From Rhizobium sp. NXC14 (GTDB lineage Bacteria > Pseudomonadota > Alphaproteobacteria > Rhizobiales > Rhizobiaceae): a DNA stretch of 64,000 nt. Below the pieces are notes generated by a model. It was not told the DNA's origin. It searched no databases and saw only the letters and a list, made by a program, of their open reading frames with translations. Made by a program: the position numbers and the translations under genes. Location of the stretch: positions 62,001 through 126,000 of the forward strand of contig NZ_CP021031.1 in assembly GCF_002117485.1 (NCBI RefSeq). Reading direction: 5' to 3'. This document shows, in pieces, positions 37,051 to 45,117 of this stretch (positions within the stretch are counted from its first letter, which is position 1; each line of letters opens with the position of its first letter).

Positions 37051-37458
37051 TCATCGCAGCCCCAGCACGCAATCGAGAATCCGGCCAAGGGCATCCGTAT
37101 CGATGTCGCTATCCACGCGCACGCGCCGACCCCGTCCAAGCTCGATTGTCACATCGCTACGCTTCCGACGAGGGTGGGATGTGGTGGGCGATTCCGGTTG
37201 AACGGGAGAGACTGTCGAAGCGGCCTCGGATACGATCACCGGCACCAAAGTCGCCGTATCAGACCTTGGCTCCTCGATCCGGCAAAGCTCTTTGCGCCAA
37301 CGGAACAACTGGCTGACATGGATGCCGGCCGCGCGGGCAATCTCGGAGATGACCGCGTCTGGCTCAAAGCACGCAGCGACAAGGCGCTCTTTATCTTCGC
37401 GTGACCAGCGCCGACGGCGCTCTACAGACGTGATCACCTCAATTGGATGCTTCGTCAT
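37051..37458 (-). CDS. tnpA: IS66 TnpA
   Basis: A 135-residue TnpA with a helix-turn-helix (RRWSREDKERLVAACFEPDA, IARAAGIHVSQLFRWRKEL) and the usual basic tail (VTIELGRGRRVRVDSDID, LGRILDCVLGLR). The stop overlaps the tnpB start. Intact. Confidence 0.9.
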   Translation of the reverse strand: MTKHPIEVITSVERRRRWSREDKERLVAACFEPDAVISEIARAAGIHVSQLFRWRKELCRIEEPRSDTATLVPVIVSEAASTVSPVQPESPTTSHPRRKRSDVTIELGRGRRVRVDSDIDTDALGRILDCVLGLR

Positions 37459-37532
37459 ATGACTACTCCTAGTGTTACCACTAGGACTGGCAGTCAGAAG
37501 CCCTCTATCGCAAGACGGCCTTCACCGTGGGC

Positions 37533-38984
37533 TTACTGCATCGAGGTGTAAGTTCCAACACCATTGCCTCCTATCGCGACACTTTCAGGCTGCTGTTTGC
37601 GTTCGCACAGACGCGCCTTGCGAGATCCCCGTCTCAGTTGAATCTGCGGGATATGGACGCTCCGTTCATCGGCGCATTCCTGCTCTGGAAGTAACCCACG
37701 CGGACTGAATCGCAGCACGAGCAATAGCATCAACCCGACCATTGGGAGTCGCATCTGGACGGCCGTATCGATGAGATGGGCTTTGAGTGGCCCTTCGGCG
37801 AGTGGAGCAGTGAAAAGCTGAAAAAGCGCAGGACCAAGGTTCTCGGCTTGTCCCCATATCAGCATGACGATCAAAGCGCCGAGCACGGCCCCCCAATTGT
37901 TGCCAGAGCCGCCGAGAATAACCATGGCCCAAATGAGGAATGTATAACGGAGGGGGTCGTCATAGCTCACCGGCGAGAATAGGCCATGCAGTGTCACATA
38001 GAGCGCGCCCGCAATACCGATGACCGCGGAACCAAGAATAAAGACCTGGAGATGGCGCTGTTTGACGTTCTTTCCCATCGCCTCTGCCGCCGTTTCGTTG
38101 TCCCGGATCGCGCGCATCATTCGCCCCCAGGGCGATTTCAAAGAGCACTCCGCGAGAAGCACGAGGACGAGAAGGACCACGGCAAGCAAAGATGCGAAGC
38201 ACAATGCGACGAAGATAGTGGAAGCCGTACGGACGTCGGTCCCGACGTAATTCGCAGCTCCGCCAAACCAGTCCTGCTGCTGAAGGTTAGCCTCCTGTGG
38301 TACCGGCCAACGATCGATGCTCGTGATGTTCTTGACGCCTCGATCGAGCCACTCCTCGTTCTTGAGAACGATGATAATGATCTGACTGATGCCAAGCGTA
38401 GCAATGGCAAGGTAATCGGATCGCAGGCCGAGCGCTGTCTTGGCGACTACCCAGGCGGCGCCAGCCGCAAAGATACCGCCAAGGAGCCAGGATAGTGGCA
38501 CCGGCAGTCCGAGCCCGCCGACATTGCCGGCCGACGCCGGATTCAGCGCTTCGACAGCAACGACCGCCGGATCAAAGACGATTCGGAAGCCAATGAGGCC
38601 CGCGATAAGCAGCACGGCGGCTAAGGTAAGACGCGTGATTTCGGGTGCCTTGGAACGATAGACGCGGGCAGTCAGAAATATGATAAGCGCGCCGAACGCG
38701 AGCGCCGCGAGTATCATCGGGGTTCCGGCAGACCAAGCCTCGGGGTTGAGTGGCATCGCGACGAGCGCGACCGCAAGGCCGCCAAAGGCGAAGAAGCCGG
38801 CCACGCCGACGTTGAAGAGACCGGCATAGCCCCATTGAATGTTTACCCCGAGTGCTGCAATGGCCACAATCAGGCCATCGCAAAGCAAGGTAAGCGCCAG
38901 CGTCCAGGATTGCGTGAGGCCGACGAGAAGATAGGCTAGCAGGACGGCAGTATAGAGGATCAATGGGCGTTTTACTTGTCTCAT
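37533..38984 (-). CDS. livM: Branched-chain amino acid ABC transporter permease LivM, altered C-terminus
   Basis: The ATG at 38984 (MRQVKRPLILYTAVLLAYLL) overlaps the livH stop. The protein has about ten helices and the LivM marks LTLLCDGLIVAIAALGVNIQ, WGYAGLFNVGVAGFFAFGG and RSDYLAIATLGISQIIIIVL, with an EAA-like loop RAIRDNETAAEAMGKNV. The family end LRFSPRGLLPE is reached at about 37695. The following 50 or so residues are antisense recombinase sequence read through to 37533. A few native residues may be lost, but the membrane domain is complete. It is the last gene of the importer operon. Confidence 0.88.
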   Translation of the reverse strand: MRQVKRPLILYTAVLLAYLLVGLTQSWTLALTLLCDGLIVAIAALGVNIQWGYAGLFNVGVAGFFAFGGLAVALVAMPLNPEAWSAGTPMILAALAFGALIIFLTARVYRSKAPEITRLTLAAVLLIAGLIGFRIVFDPAVVAVEALNPASAGNVGGLGLPVPLSWLLGGIFAAGAAWVVAKTALGLRSDYLAIATLGISQIIIIVLKNEEWLDRGVKNITSIDRWPVPQEANLQQQDWFGGAANYVGTDVRTASTIFVALCFASLLAVVLLVLVLLAECSLKSPWGRMMRAIRDNETAAEAMGKNVKQRHLQVFILGSAVIGIAGALYVTLHGLFSPVSYDDPLRYTFLIWAMVILGGSGNNWGAVLGALIVMLIWGQAENLGPALFQLFTAPLAEGPLKAHLIDTAVQMRLPMVGLMLLLVLRFSPRGLLPEQECADERSVHIPQIQLRRGSRKARLCERKQQPESVAIGGNGVGTYTSMQ

Positions 38985-39991
38985 ATGGAGGCACCCCGAA
39001 ATAGTCCGGTCGGCTTGATCAGCAGAACGGCAACGAGAATTGCAAATGACACAGCGAATTTGTAATCGGTCGACAGGAGCTGCCCGAGGCCGTCCGGAAC
39101 GAAGTTTGCCGGAAGAAGGTAAGCCAGAACCTTTTTCCACGCATAGGTAAACGTGACCTCGGAAAAGGCTATGAAGAACCCGCCCGCGACGGCTCCAACG
39201 GGGTTGCCTAGCCCACCCACCACCGCCGATGCGAAAATTGGCAACAGGAGCTGGAAGTAGGTGAACGGCTTGAAGCTTTTGTCCAGGCCATAGAGCACAC
39301 CGGCAATGGTTGCCAGGGAGGCGGCGATCAGCCAAGTGATCTTGACCACTCGGTCAGGATTAATCCCAGAGAGCAGGGCGAGATCTTCGTTATCGGAGAA
39401 GGCGCGGAGCGACTTGCCTGTGCGTGTTCGGTTAAGAAACCGAAAGAGTGCGAGCACCACGATAGCCGCTGTCACAAGCGTGATGACCGTGCTCGTCCGC
39501 ACCGCCAGACCTTCTTCCAAGCCGGTCATTGCGCGAAACTGGATCGCGGAAATGACAAAGCGGACGCCATCGGCGAAATTCTGCTCCTGGACGCCGATGG
39601 CCACCCTGGTCAGGCCGTTCATGATGAACATCACGCCCATAGAAACAATAACCAAGGTAACGGGTGCGACTTTTCGCCTTCTGTAGTAGCGGTAAACGGA
39701 ACGGTCCGTGAAAAGGACGATCGCCGCCGAGGCTATGAGGCCGAGCGGCAAGGCGAGAAGCGCAGTCGGCAAAGGCCCAAAATTCACGCCATGCGACTGA
39801 AGAAACCATGTCCCCAGGATCGTAATTGCTGTCCCGAACGCCATGGTGTCGCCGTGGGCGAAGTTGGAGAAACGCAAAATTCCATAGACAAGCGTCACGC
39901 CGAGGGCACCCAGGGCAAGTTGCGCACCATAGGAAGCTGCTGGAACGACGACATAGTTCAGGAGCGCGACGATAGCATTGAGGATGTCCAT
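38981..39991 (-). CDS. livH: Branched-chain amino acid ABC transporter permease LivH
   Basis: A 336-residue permease: QLALGALGVTLVYGILRFSN and FAHGDTMAFGTAITILGTWF near the N-terminus and an EAA-type loop RTRTGKSLRAFSDNEDLALL, followed by GINPDRVVKITWLIAASLAT and FASAVVGGLGNPVGAVAGGF. It forms the heterodimeric channel with LivM in the inner membrane. The gene starts 3 bases after the livF stop and overlaps livM by four bases. Confidence 0.92.
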   Translation of the reverse strand: MDILNAIVALLNYVVVPAASYGAQLALGALGVTLVYGILRFSNFAHGDTMAFGTAITILGTWFLQSHGVNFGPLPTALLALPLGLIASAAIVLFTDRSVYRYYRRRKVAPVTLVIVSMGVMFIMNGLTRVAIGVQEQNFADGVRFVISAIQFRAMTGLEEGLAVRTSTVITLVTAAIVVLALFRFLNRTRTGKSLRAFSDNEDLALLSGINPDRVVKITWLIAASLATIAGVLYGLDKSFKPFTYFQLLLPIFASAVVGGLGNPVGAVAGGFFIAFSEVTFTYAWKKVLAYLLPANFVPDGLGQLLSTDYKFAVSFAILVAVLLIKPTGLFRGASI

Positions 39992-39994
39992 GTA

Positions 39995-40699
39995 TCAGCC
40001 CCCGAGGAAGGTTTTTCGAACGACGGGATCGGCCATGAGGGCTTCGCCCGTATCGGCGTGACGGTTGGCCCCTTGTACGAGCACGTAGCCTTTGTCGGCG
40101 ATGTTCAATGCTTGCTGCGCGTTCTGCTCCACCATCAGGATGGAAACCCCCGTTCGGGAGATTTCAATGATCCGGTCGAAAAGCTCGTCCATGACGATGG
40201 GAGACACACCGGCCGTCGGTTCGTCGAGCATCAGAATATTCGGCTTGGTCATCAGGGCCCGACCGACCGCTACTTGCTGTCGCTGCCCGCCGGACAGTTC
40301 TCCGGCGCTCTGCCGGCGCTTTTCCCGCAGGATCGGGAAGAGTGCATAAATCTGCTCCATCGTGTCGCGGATGTCGTCGTTACGCAGAAAGGCTCCCATC
40401 TCCAGGTTCTCTTCAACCGACAGCGACGGAAAGATGTTGTGGGTCTGCGGCACGAACGCCATGCCTTTTGCCACGCGACCCTGGGGCGAGAGGTGGGTGA
40501 TGTCCTCGCCGTCCAACTTTACGCTTCCGCCTCGCAGCGGCAGCATGCCGAAGACTGCTTTCATCGCGGTCGACTTGCCGGCTCCGTTAGGGCCGACAAT
40601 CACTGCGATTTCGCCGCGCTCGACAGCAATCGTGCAGCCGTGGAGGATGTCCACCGGCCCATAACCGCCGGTCATGGTCTCGCCGATTAGAAATGCCAT
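39995..40699 (-). CDS. livF: ABC transporter ATPase LivF
   Basis: A 234-residue ATPase with Walker A (VGPNGAGKSTAMKAVFG), signature (GELSGGQRQQVAVGRAL), Walker B (NILMLDEPTAGVSP) and H-loop region (SILMVEQNAQQALNIADKGY). The VEQN and ADKGYVL residues are typical of LivF. It pairs with LivG on the cytoplasmic face. Order livK-G-F-H-M is conserved in one direction. Confidence 0.93.
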   Translation of the reverse strand: MAFLIGETMTGGYGPVDILHGCTIAVERGEIAVIVGPNGAGKSTAMKAVFGMLPLRGGSVKLDGEDITHLSPQGRVAKGMAFVPQTHNIFPSLSVEENLEMGAFLRNDDIRDTMEQIYALFPILREKRRQSAGELSGGQRQQVAVGRALMTKPNILMLDEPTAGVSPIVMDELFDRIIEISRTGVSILMVEQNAQQALNIADKGYVLVQGANRHADTGEALMADPVVRKTFLGG

Positions 40700-40732
40700 G
40701 GACCGACCTTTTGATCGACGACCCCATTGAAA

Positions 40733-41515
40733 TCAGGCATGGGCTTTGTCCTTGTTTTTCAAGCCGCGCCCCAGATAGGCTTCAATCACCGCTTCGTTTT
40801 CCATGATGTGGGCCGCCGGCCCCTCAGCAAGCACGGCCCCTTCGGCCATAACAATCACCGGATCGCAAAGCCGCCCGATGAAATCCATGTCGTGCTCGAT
40901 CACGCAGAAGGTGTAGCCACGCTCTCTATTGAGGCGGACGATAGCGTCGCCGATCGTGTTGAGGAGCGTACGATTAACGCCAGCGCCGACTTCGTCGAGG
41001 AAGACAATTTTTGCGTCGACCATCATCGTCCGGCCCAACTCCAGCAGCTTCTTCTGACCACCGGAGATCTGGCTCGCCTTCTGGTCGGCAAGGTGGGAGA
41101 TCGTCAGGAATTCGAGAACTTCGTCCGCCTTTTTTGACAACGTCTTTTCTTCGGAGGCGATGGCTTTGCGGCGGAACCATGTGTTGTAAATACCTTCACC
41201 GGCTTGTCCCGAAGGCACCATCATCAGGTTCTCACGAACTGTCATGGAGCCGAACTCATGGGCGATCTGGAACGTCCGCAACATCCCTTTGTGAAAAAGC
41301 TCATGTGGGCTGAGACCGGTAATGTCCTCACCGTTCATAAGAACACGCCCGGACGTTGGCGGCATTCGCCCGGCAATCACGTTGAAGAGCGTGCTCTTGC
41401 CCGCGCCATTGGGACCAATGAGACCAGTAATCGACCCCTTTCTGACCCTCAGTGAGGTGCTATTAACGGCGCAAAACCCGCCGAAGTGCTTGCTCAGGTT
41501 TTCGACGACGATCAT
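40733..41515 (-). CDS. livG: ABC transporter ATPase LivG
   Basis: A 260-residue ATPase starting MIVVENLSKHFGGFCAVN, with Walker A (IGPNGAGKSTLFNVIAG), LivG-type FQIAHEFGSMTVRENLMM, signature (SQISGGQKKLLELGRTMM), Walker B (IVFLDEVGAGVNRTL, with Val where most have Pro) and the H-loop in CVIEHDMDFIGRLCDPVIVM. The start at 41515 has GAGGGCAAG before it; an open frame runs to 41602. An intercistronic hairpin lies upstream. Confidence 0.92.
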   Translation of the reverse strand: MIVVENLSKHFGGFCAVNSTSLRVRKGSITGLIGPNGAGKSTLFNVIAGRMPPTSGRVLMNGEDITGLSPHELFHKGMLRTFQIAHEFGSMTVRENLMMVPSGQAGEGIYNTWFRRKAIASEEKTLSKKADEVLEFLTISHLADQKASQISGGQKKLLELGRTMMVDAKIVFLDEVGAGVNRTLLNTIGDAIVRLNRERGYTFCVIEHDMDFIGRLCDPVIVMAEGAVLAEGPAAHIMENEAVIEAYLGRGLKNKDKAHA

Positions 41516-41570
41516 CTTGCCCTCACGTCGTTTGCGTTGCGGACCGCGCAGGCGGCAGTGAATAGGCAAG

Positions 41571-41601
41571 GCGGGCTTCCGACATAATCGGGAGCCCGCC
41601 A
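41571..41601 (-). promoter_or_regulatory. Intercistronic stem-loop after the binding-protein gene
   Basis: Arms of 13 bases with one mismatch (GGCGGGCTTCCGA and TCGGGAGCCCGCC) and a 5-base loop, 10 bases after the stop of the binding-protein gene and before livG. It probably stabilises the upstream message or terminates partly, as in the other importer operon here. Confidence 0.6.
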
Positions 41602-41610
41602 CGCCCGTTC

Positions 41611-42795
41611 TTATTCGAAGACGTCTGTGACCTGCTTCCCATCCTTGATCGTGTAGATGCGATAGCTGCCCGCCGCCTCGCCGGGGCCGATCAGGTGAAC
41701 GCCGGTGACACCCTCGTAGTCGATGCTTTTTCCTTCCGAGAGAAGTTTCAGGCCCTTCGCCAACTGGCCAGCATAGATTTTTTCGCCAGGACCGTTTGCG
41801 ATCTCCATGACCTTCTTCTTGATATCCGCTCCTGACGTTGATTTTGCCGCCTGCATGGCAAGCGCCACCAATGCCGCAGCGTCATAGGATTCGCCGGTAT
41901 AAGATGACGTCCCGTCAAAGCCTGCTGCCGTGGCCAGCTTCAGGAAGTTGGCGTGACCTTCGCTTTCGTTGCCGGGCACGTCGCCGAAGCTGCCAGCGAG
42001 CGGCTCGCCGATCCCCTTGATCAAGCTGTCGCCATACATCCCGTCCGGCAGATAGAACTTGGAGAAGGCGCCGCTGTCGAGTGCTGCCTGAATAACACCC
42101 TTTCCGCCCTGGTCGACGTAACCGGCGACGACGAGAAGATCTCCGCCGGCCGAGGCAAGCGCACCGATCTCCGCCGAATAATCGGCCTTTCCGTCCTCAT
42201 GCGGTGCGGAAATGGTGATTGTGCCGCCCTGCCTCACAAATGCTTCCTTGAAAGAGTCCGCAAGACCCTTGCCGTAATCGTTATTCGTGTACGTCAGCGC
42301 GACCTTCTTTATATCGCGCTTCAGAATGGTTGTGGCCATGATCTCGCCCTGGCGGGCATCGGAAGGCGCAGTGCGGAAGAAGAGGTCATCGTCACTCACA
42401 GTGCTCAGTGCTGGCGAAGTGGCAGACGGCGATATCATGACAATTCCGTTCGGCTTCGCGACCGATTGAAGAACCGCACCGGTCACGCCCGAGCAGTCTG
42501 CGCCAACGATGGCGGCGACCTTTTCCGATGTCACCAGGCGTTGCGCTGCTGCAGTTGCTGCCGCGGCGTCCGTGCAGGTGGAATCCCCACGAATGGCTTG
42601 AAGTTCGCTGCCCTTGAAGAAGGCCTTCGAATTGTTGACTTCTGTGATTGCCAGTTCAGCCGATTTTGCCTGTAGGGGAGCGATCGACTCCAGCGGTCCG
42701 GTAAAGCCTAAGAGGAGGCCAATCTTCACGGTTTCGGCCGAAGCCGTGCTGGCCATCAACGCCAGGCCGGCTGCAGCGCAAATAATGGATTTCAT
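41611..42795 (-). CDS. Amino acid-binding periplasmic protein (LivJ/LivK-like)
   Basis: A 394-residue type I periplasmic binding protein. The signal peptide is MKSIICAAAGLALMASTASA, cut before ETVKIG. Then KIGLLLGFTGPLESIAPLQ, AAIVGADCSGVTGAVLQSVA, VMISPSATSPALSTVSDDDL and VALTYTNNDYGKGLADSFKE, the usual order of the Peripla_BP_6 fold. The ATG at 42795 has GGGAGAT eight bases upstream. It leads the importer operon and sets the substrate. The neighbouring catabolic genes suggest an acidic or 4-substituted amino acid rather than leucine. Confidence 0.92.
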   Translation of the reverse strand: MKSIICAAAGLALMASTASAETVKIGLLLGFTGPLESIAPLQAKSAELAITEVNNSKAFFKGSELQAIRGDSTCTDAAAATAAAQRLVTSEKVAAIVGADCSGVTGAVLQSVAKPNGIVMISPSATSPALSTVSDDDLFFRTAPSDARQGEIMATTILKRDIKKVALTYTNNDYGKGLADSFKEAFVRQGGTITISAPHEDGKADYSAEIGALASAGGDLLVVAGYVDQGGKGVIQAALDSGAFSKFYLPDGMYGDSLIKGIGEPLAGSFGDVPGNESEGHANFLKLATAAGFDGTSSYTGESYDAAALVALAMQAAKSTSGADIKKKVMEIANGPGEKIYAGQLAKGLKLLSEGKSIDYEGVTGVHLIGPGEAAGSYRIYTIKDGKQVTDVFE

Positions 42796-43296
42796 GCGTA
42801 TCTCCCTGTGTGCTGGTGAGGTTCGAGAAGGCGAATGCGAGGTCACGCACAGACGATGTTTGGCGGTCGGTGCGGATAGGTGTTTCAGTTTACGAACTGG
42901 AGACCGCTTGAAGCTACGGACACGAGTTCTGGCAGCGTTCGGTGTCGCCAAGACGCCCAATCGCCCGCACATCGCGCAGCGGAAAAAGTAAGCCTCTGTT
43001 GAGCCTCATTATTTGTTCCCTTGTCGTTATTTTTCAGCAAACTTACTCACTGCTAATGACATGTAAATTTCTACCAACTTATCTCTGTGATAGGAAAAGC
43101 GGAACACAGGGGTGTTGGCGCAGTGTTACCGCCACTTGGGCTGGGCATCACAAAGAGCTTTGGTGATTACCGAGTACAGGCCAACATTGAAGGATTTGAA
43201 CCAGAAGCGTCAACGAAGAACCTGATTAGCAATGTTTGGTATTGGTAGCTCCGTGATATAGAATGTGGAATAGGCATCGATTTGGGGAGCTAAAAT
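42796..43296. promoter_or_regulatory. Divergent intergenic region of importer operon and lysR
   Basis: 500 bases without a supported gene. It should hold the promoter of the importer operon (leftward) and of lysR (rightward). An AT-rich stretch at 43020-43090 contains TTAC and GTAA half sites 16 bases apart (43043-43066), a possible LysR-type or other operator; this is a weak call. Confidence 0.45.
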
Positions 43297-44217
43297 TTGA
43301 GCGTCGTCGATTTCCGGCTTGTTCGTCAACTTTGGATGTTTCTCGCGGTAGCCGAGGAAGAACACTTTGGTCGCGCAGCGAGCCGACTCGGGATGTCCCA
43401 GCCACCGCTCACCGAGCAAATCAAGGTTTTGGAGCAATCACTCAAGCTGCAACTCTTCGATCGCTCGCGGCGTGGCACCAAGCTCAGCGCAGCTGGTGCT
43501 GCAATCCTTCCCGCTGTCCGAAGGTTTGCAGGCCAGGTTGAACAGCTGGAAACGGTTATCAAAGAGGTCGCCGCAGGCCAGTCCGGGGTGCTGCACGTCG
43601 GAGCCATCACGTCTGCGATGCTTGACACAGTTCCGCCACTGCTCGATGAGCTTAGATCAACCCACCCGAACCTTACGGTTTTCGTGAAGGAGATCGATAG
43701 CGTCGAAGCGATCCCCGGCCTGGAAGCCGGAGAGCTTGATCTTGCCTTCGTTAGGCTCGAAGGAGAATTGGGCAGCGGAATTGCCACCATGCCGCTGACC
43801 GAGGATCGTCTTGCCGTTGCACTGCCGAAGGAACATCCTCTGGCAAGTTTGCCGAGGGTCCGCTTGAAATCGCTGGAAGCCGAGCAGCTGGTCATGTCCT
43901 CTCGCCAAGTGAGCCCGGTCTATTTCGATATGTTGGTTTCGGTCTGCCGTTCGCACGGTTTCGCACCTCGCGTTTTGCACGAAGTGCGGTCGGTAGCGTC
44001 GCAGATTGCCTATGTCAGCTGCGGCCAGGGCCTGGCTCTTGTGCCATCTTCCATGCGTAAACTTGCGCCGGATAACGTTGTGGTCCGGCCGCTCAAGGAA
44101 AGAGTAATGGTCGTCACCGCAGCGCTGGCGTGGAACAAGAACCGCTTTCATCCCATGGTCGACGTGGTCGTGTCGCAATTGAAATCTCGCGTCCAGAGGC
44201 GAGCAAAAGGCGCATGA
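43297..44217 (+). CDS. LysR-family transcriptional regulator
   Basis: A 306-residue regulator. The N-terminal winged helix-turn-helix is RLVRQLWMFLAVAEEEHFGR with AASRLGMSQPPLTEQIKVLE, and the effector domain starts about residue 90 (GVLHVGAITSAMLDTVPPLL). TTG at 43297 is the likely start, seven bases after GGGGAG. The gene lies between the divergent importer operon and the convergent catabolic operon, so it probably controls one or both, with a pathway intermediate as inducer. The SQPPLTEQI box places it near the CatR/BenM-like branch. Confidence 0.9.
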   Translation: MSVVDFRLVRQLWMFLAVAEEEHFGRAASRLGMSQPPLTEQIKVLEQSLKLQLFDRSRRGTKLSAAGAAILPAVRRFAGQVEQLETVIKEVAAGQSGVLHVGAITSAMLDTVPPLLDELRSTHPNLTVFVKEIDSVEAIPGLEAGELDLAFVRLEGELGSGIATMPLTEDRLAVALPKEHPLASLPRVRLKSLEAEQLVMSSRQVSPVYFDMLVSVCRSHGFAPRVLHEVRSVASQIAYVSCGQGLALVPSSMRKLAPDNVVVRPLKERVMVVTAALAWNKNRFHPMVDVVVSQLKSRVQRRAKGA

Positions 44218-44260
44218 ATGAATATGTTCATCCACGCCGCAGGTGGATCTGGACGATCGA

Positions 44261-45064
44261 CTATGCCGCTGCGATGAAGTCGGCGATCTCACGCCACATG
44301 GCGGGAGGATTTGAATACATCGGGAAATGTCCACAGTGGGGAATCTCCGCCAGTCGGACCCCATATGAGCGAAGCGCCGGCAGATAGGAGAGGGTGGCAT
44401 ACTGCTCTCCAAACATAAACATCTTGGGGCTGGGCAAATTGAGGAATTTCGGCAGCGGATCCCAATTGTCCGAGAAATCTACCATGGATTCGAAGATCGG
44501 GCGTACGGCCTTCACGCGCACCTTAGAGCGAAGGGAGGCCGCATAAAGGGCGCTTGAAAATGTCGGCGAGCCATGAATTCGCCCTACGAAATCGTTTAGG
44601 AATCGCTCATTGTCGGCGTCGGGATAATCGAGGATCTGCCTGGAAAGAAAACAATCCTCCGGTGCGAGATTACCCTTGATGTTAACGAAGCTGACAACCC
44701 GGTCCGGGTTCTGGTGAGCGAGCACCAAGGCGGCCAGCCCCCCCATGGAATGACCGACGAGATGAAACCGATCAAAGCCGGCGGCGTCAGCAACGCGAAG
44801 CGCAATCTCCGCCAGGAACGAAACGGAAATTTTCGACAGGTCGGAACAGTGCGTTTCGCCGCAGCCCGGCGCGTCGAATGCGAGGAAAGGATGTCCGTCG
44901 AAGGCGCCTTGGCGGACGAAATCAGCGTAGTCTTCCTTCGTGGATCCGAAACCGTGGAGAAACAGGAAGGGCTCTCTTTCTCCATCGCGATATATGGCCG
45001 AAACCGTCAGATCAGCGCCGACATGACTCTGATGAAACGTGGTTTTGTGAAATGGCTCATTCAT
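44261..45064 (-). CDS. Alpha/beta hydrolase
   Basis: A 267-residue alpha/beta hydrolase with oxyanion strand FLFLHGFGSTKEDY, nucleophile elbow HLVGHSMGGLAALVL, a likely acid aspartate in the second half and the catalytic histidine in EIPHCGHFPMYSNP. The ATG at 45064 (MNEPFHKTTF) has GAGGGA about nine bases upstream; 45091 is an alternative. It is the last gene of the catabolic operon, 53 bases after the dehydrogenase gene. It may hydrolyse an ester, lactone or amide form of the substrate; the reaction is not known. Confidence 0.85.
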   Translation of the reverse strand: MNEPFHKTTFHQSHVGADLTVSAIYRDGEREPFLFLHGFGSTKEDYADFVRQGAFDGHPFLAFDAPGCGETHCSDLSKISVSFLAEIALRVADAAGFDRFHLVGHSMGGLAALVLAHQNPDRVVSFVNIKGNLAPEDCFLSRQILDYPDADNERFLNDFVGRIHGSPTFSSALYAASLRSKVRVKAVRPIFESMVDFSDNWDPLPKFLNLPSPKMFMFGEQYATLSYLPALRSYGVRLAEIPHCGHFPMYSNPPAMWREIADFIAAA

Positions 45065-45117
45065 CGGTGCAAATCCCTCATTTGTCGGCATGTGGTCACT
45101 AGCGCGCGTGAATAGTT

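Larger units (their letters stand above)
34108..37054 (-). pseudogene. tnpB: IS66 tnpB, interrupted
   Basis: The N-terminal piece (36903-37054) reads MIPVPSGVKVWLATGHTDMR and CGHLFVFRGRGG. The C-terminal piece (34108-34298) resumes GGLIKVIWHDGQGACLFTKK and, after a small shift near 34228, ends PQKTWRPTSAG. Placing the two together gives the usual FVFRGRGG-LIKVIWHD junction, so the intervening DNA inserted cleanly inside this codon run. tnpB starts on the tnpA stop (ATGA overlap). Confidence 0.85.
32382..37536 (-). mobile_element. IS66 family element interrupted by a serine-recombinase element
   Basis: Terminal inverted repeats GTAAGCCTCCGGTGAAGGCC at 32382 and GTAAGCCCACGGTGAAGGCC (inverted) ending at 37536. 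The flanks AGCATCGA and TGCATCGA are an 8-base duplication with one mismatch, as expected for IS66. Genes on the minus strand are tnpA, tnpB and tnpC; tnpB is split by a 2.6 kb insertion. Confidence 0.88.
32314..37691 (+). pseudogene. Tyrosine recombinase 2, N-terminal part split by IS66
   Basis: Starts ATGAGACGC (MRRTKDLAVLIER, with an in-frame stop from a small deletion, then FTDRLMKHR). It is interrupted at 32382 by an IS66 element and resumes at 37537 with SSNTIASYRDTFRLLFAFAQ and MDAPFIGAFL, ending abruptly at about 37691 against livM. This is the SAM-like N-terminal domain of the recombinase. The matching C-terminal domain type is found at 21217-21642, so the gene seems to have been divided by rearrangement. 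Confidence 0.75.

Noticed and set aside
39791..40690. Plus-strand frame of 299 codons
   Set aside because: Antisense of livF, which has all ATPase motifs on the minus strand.
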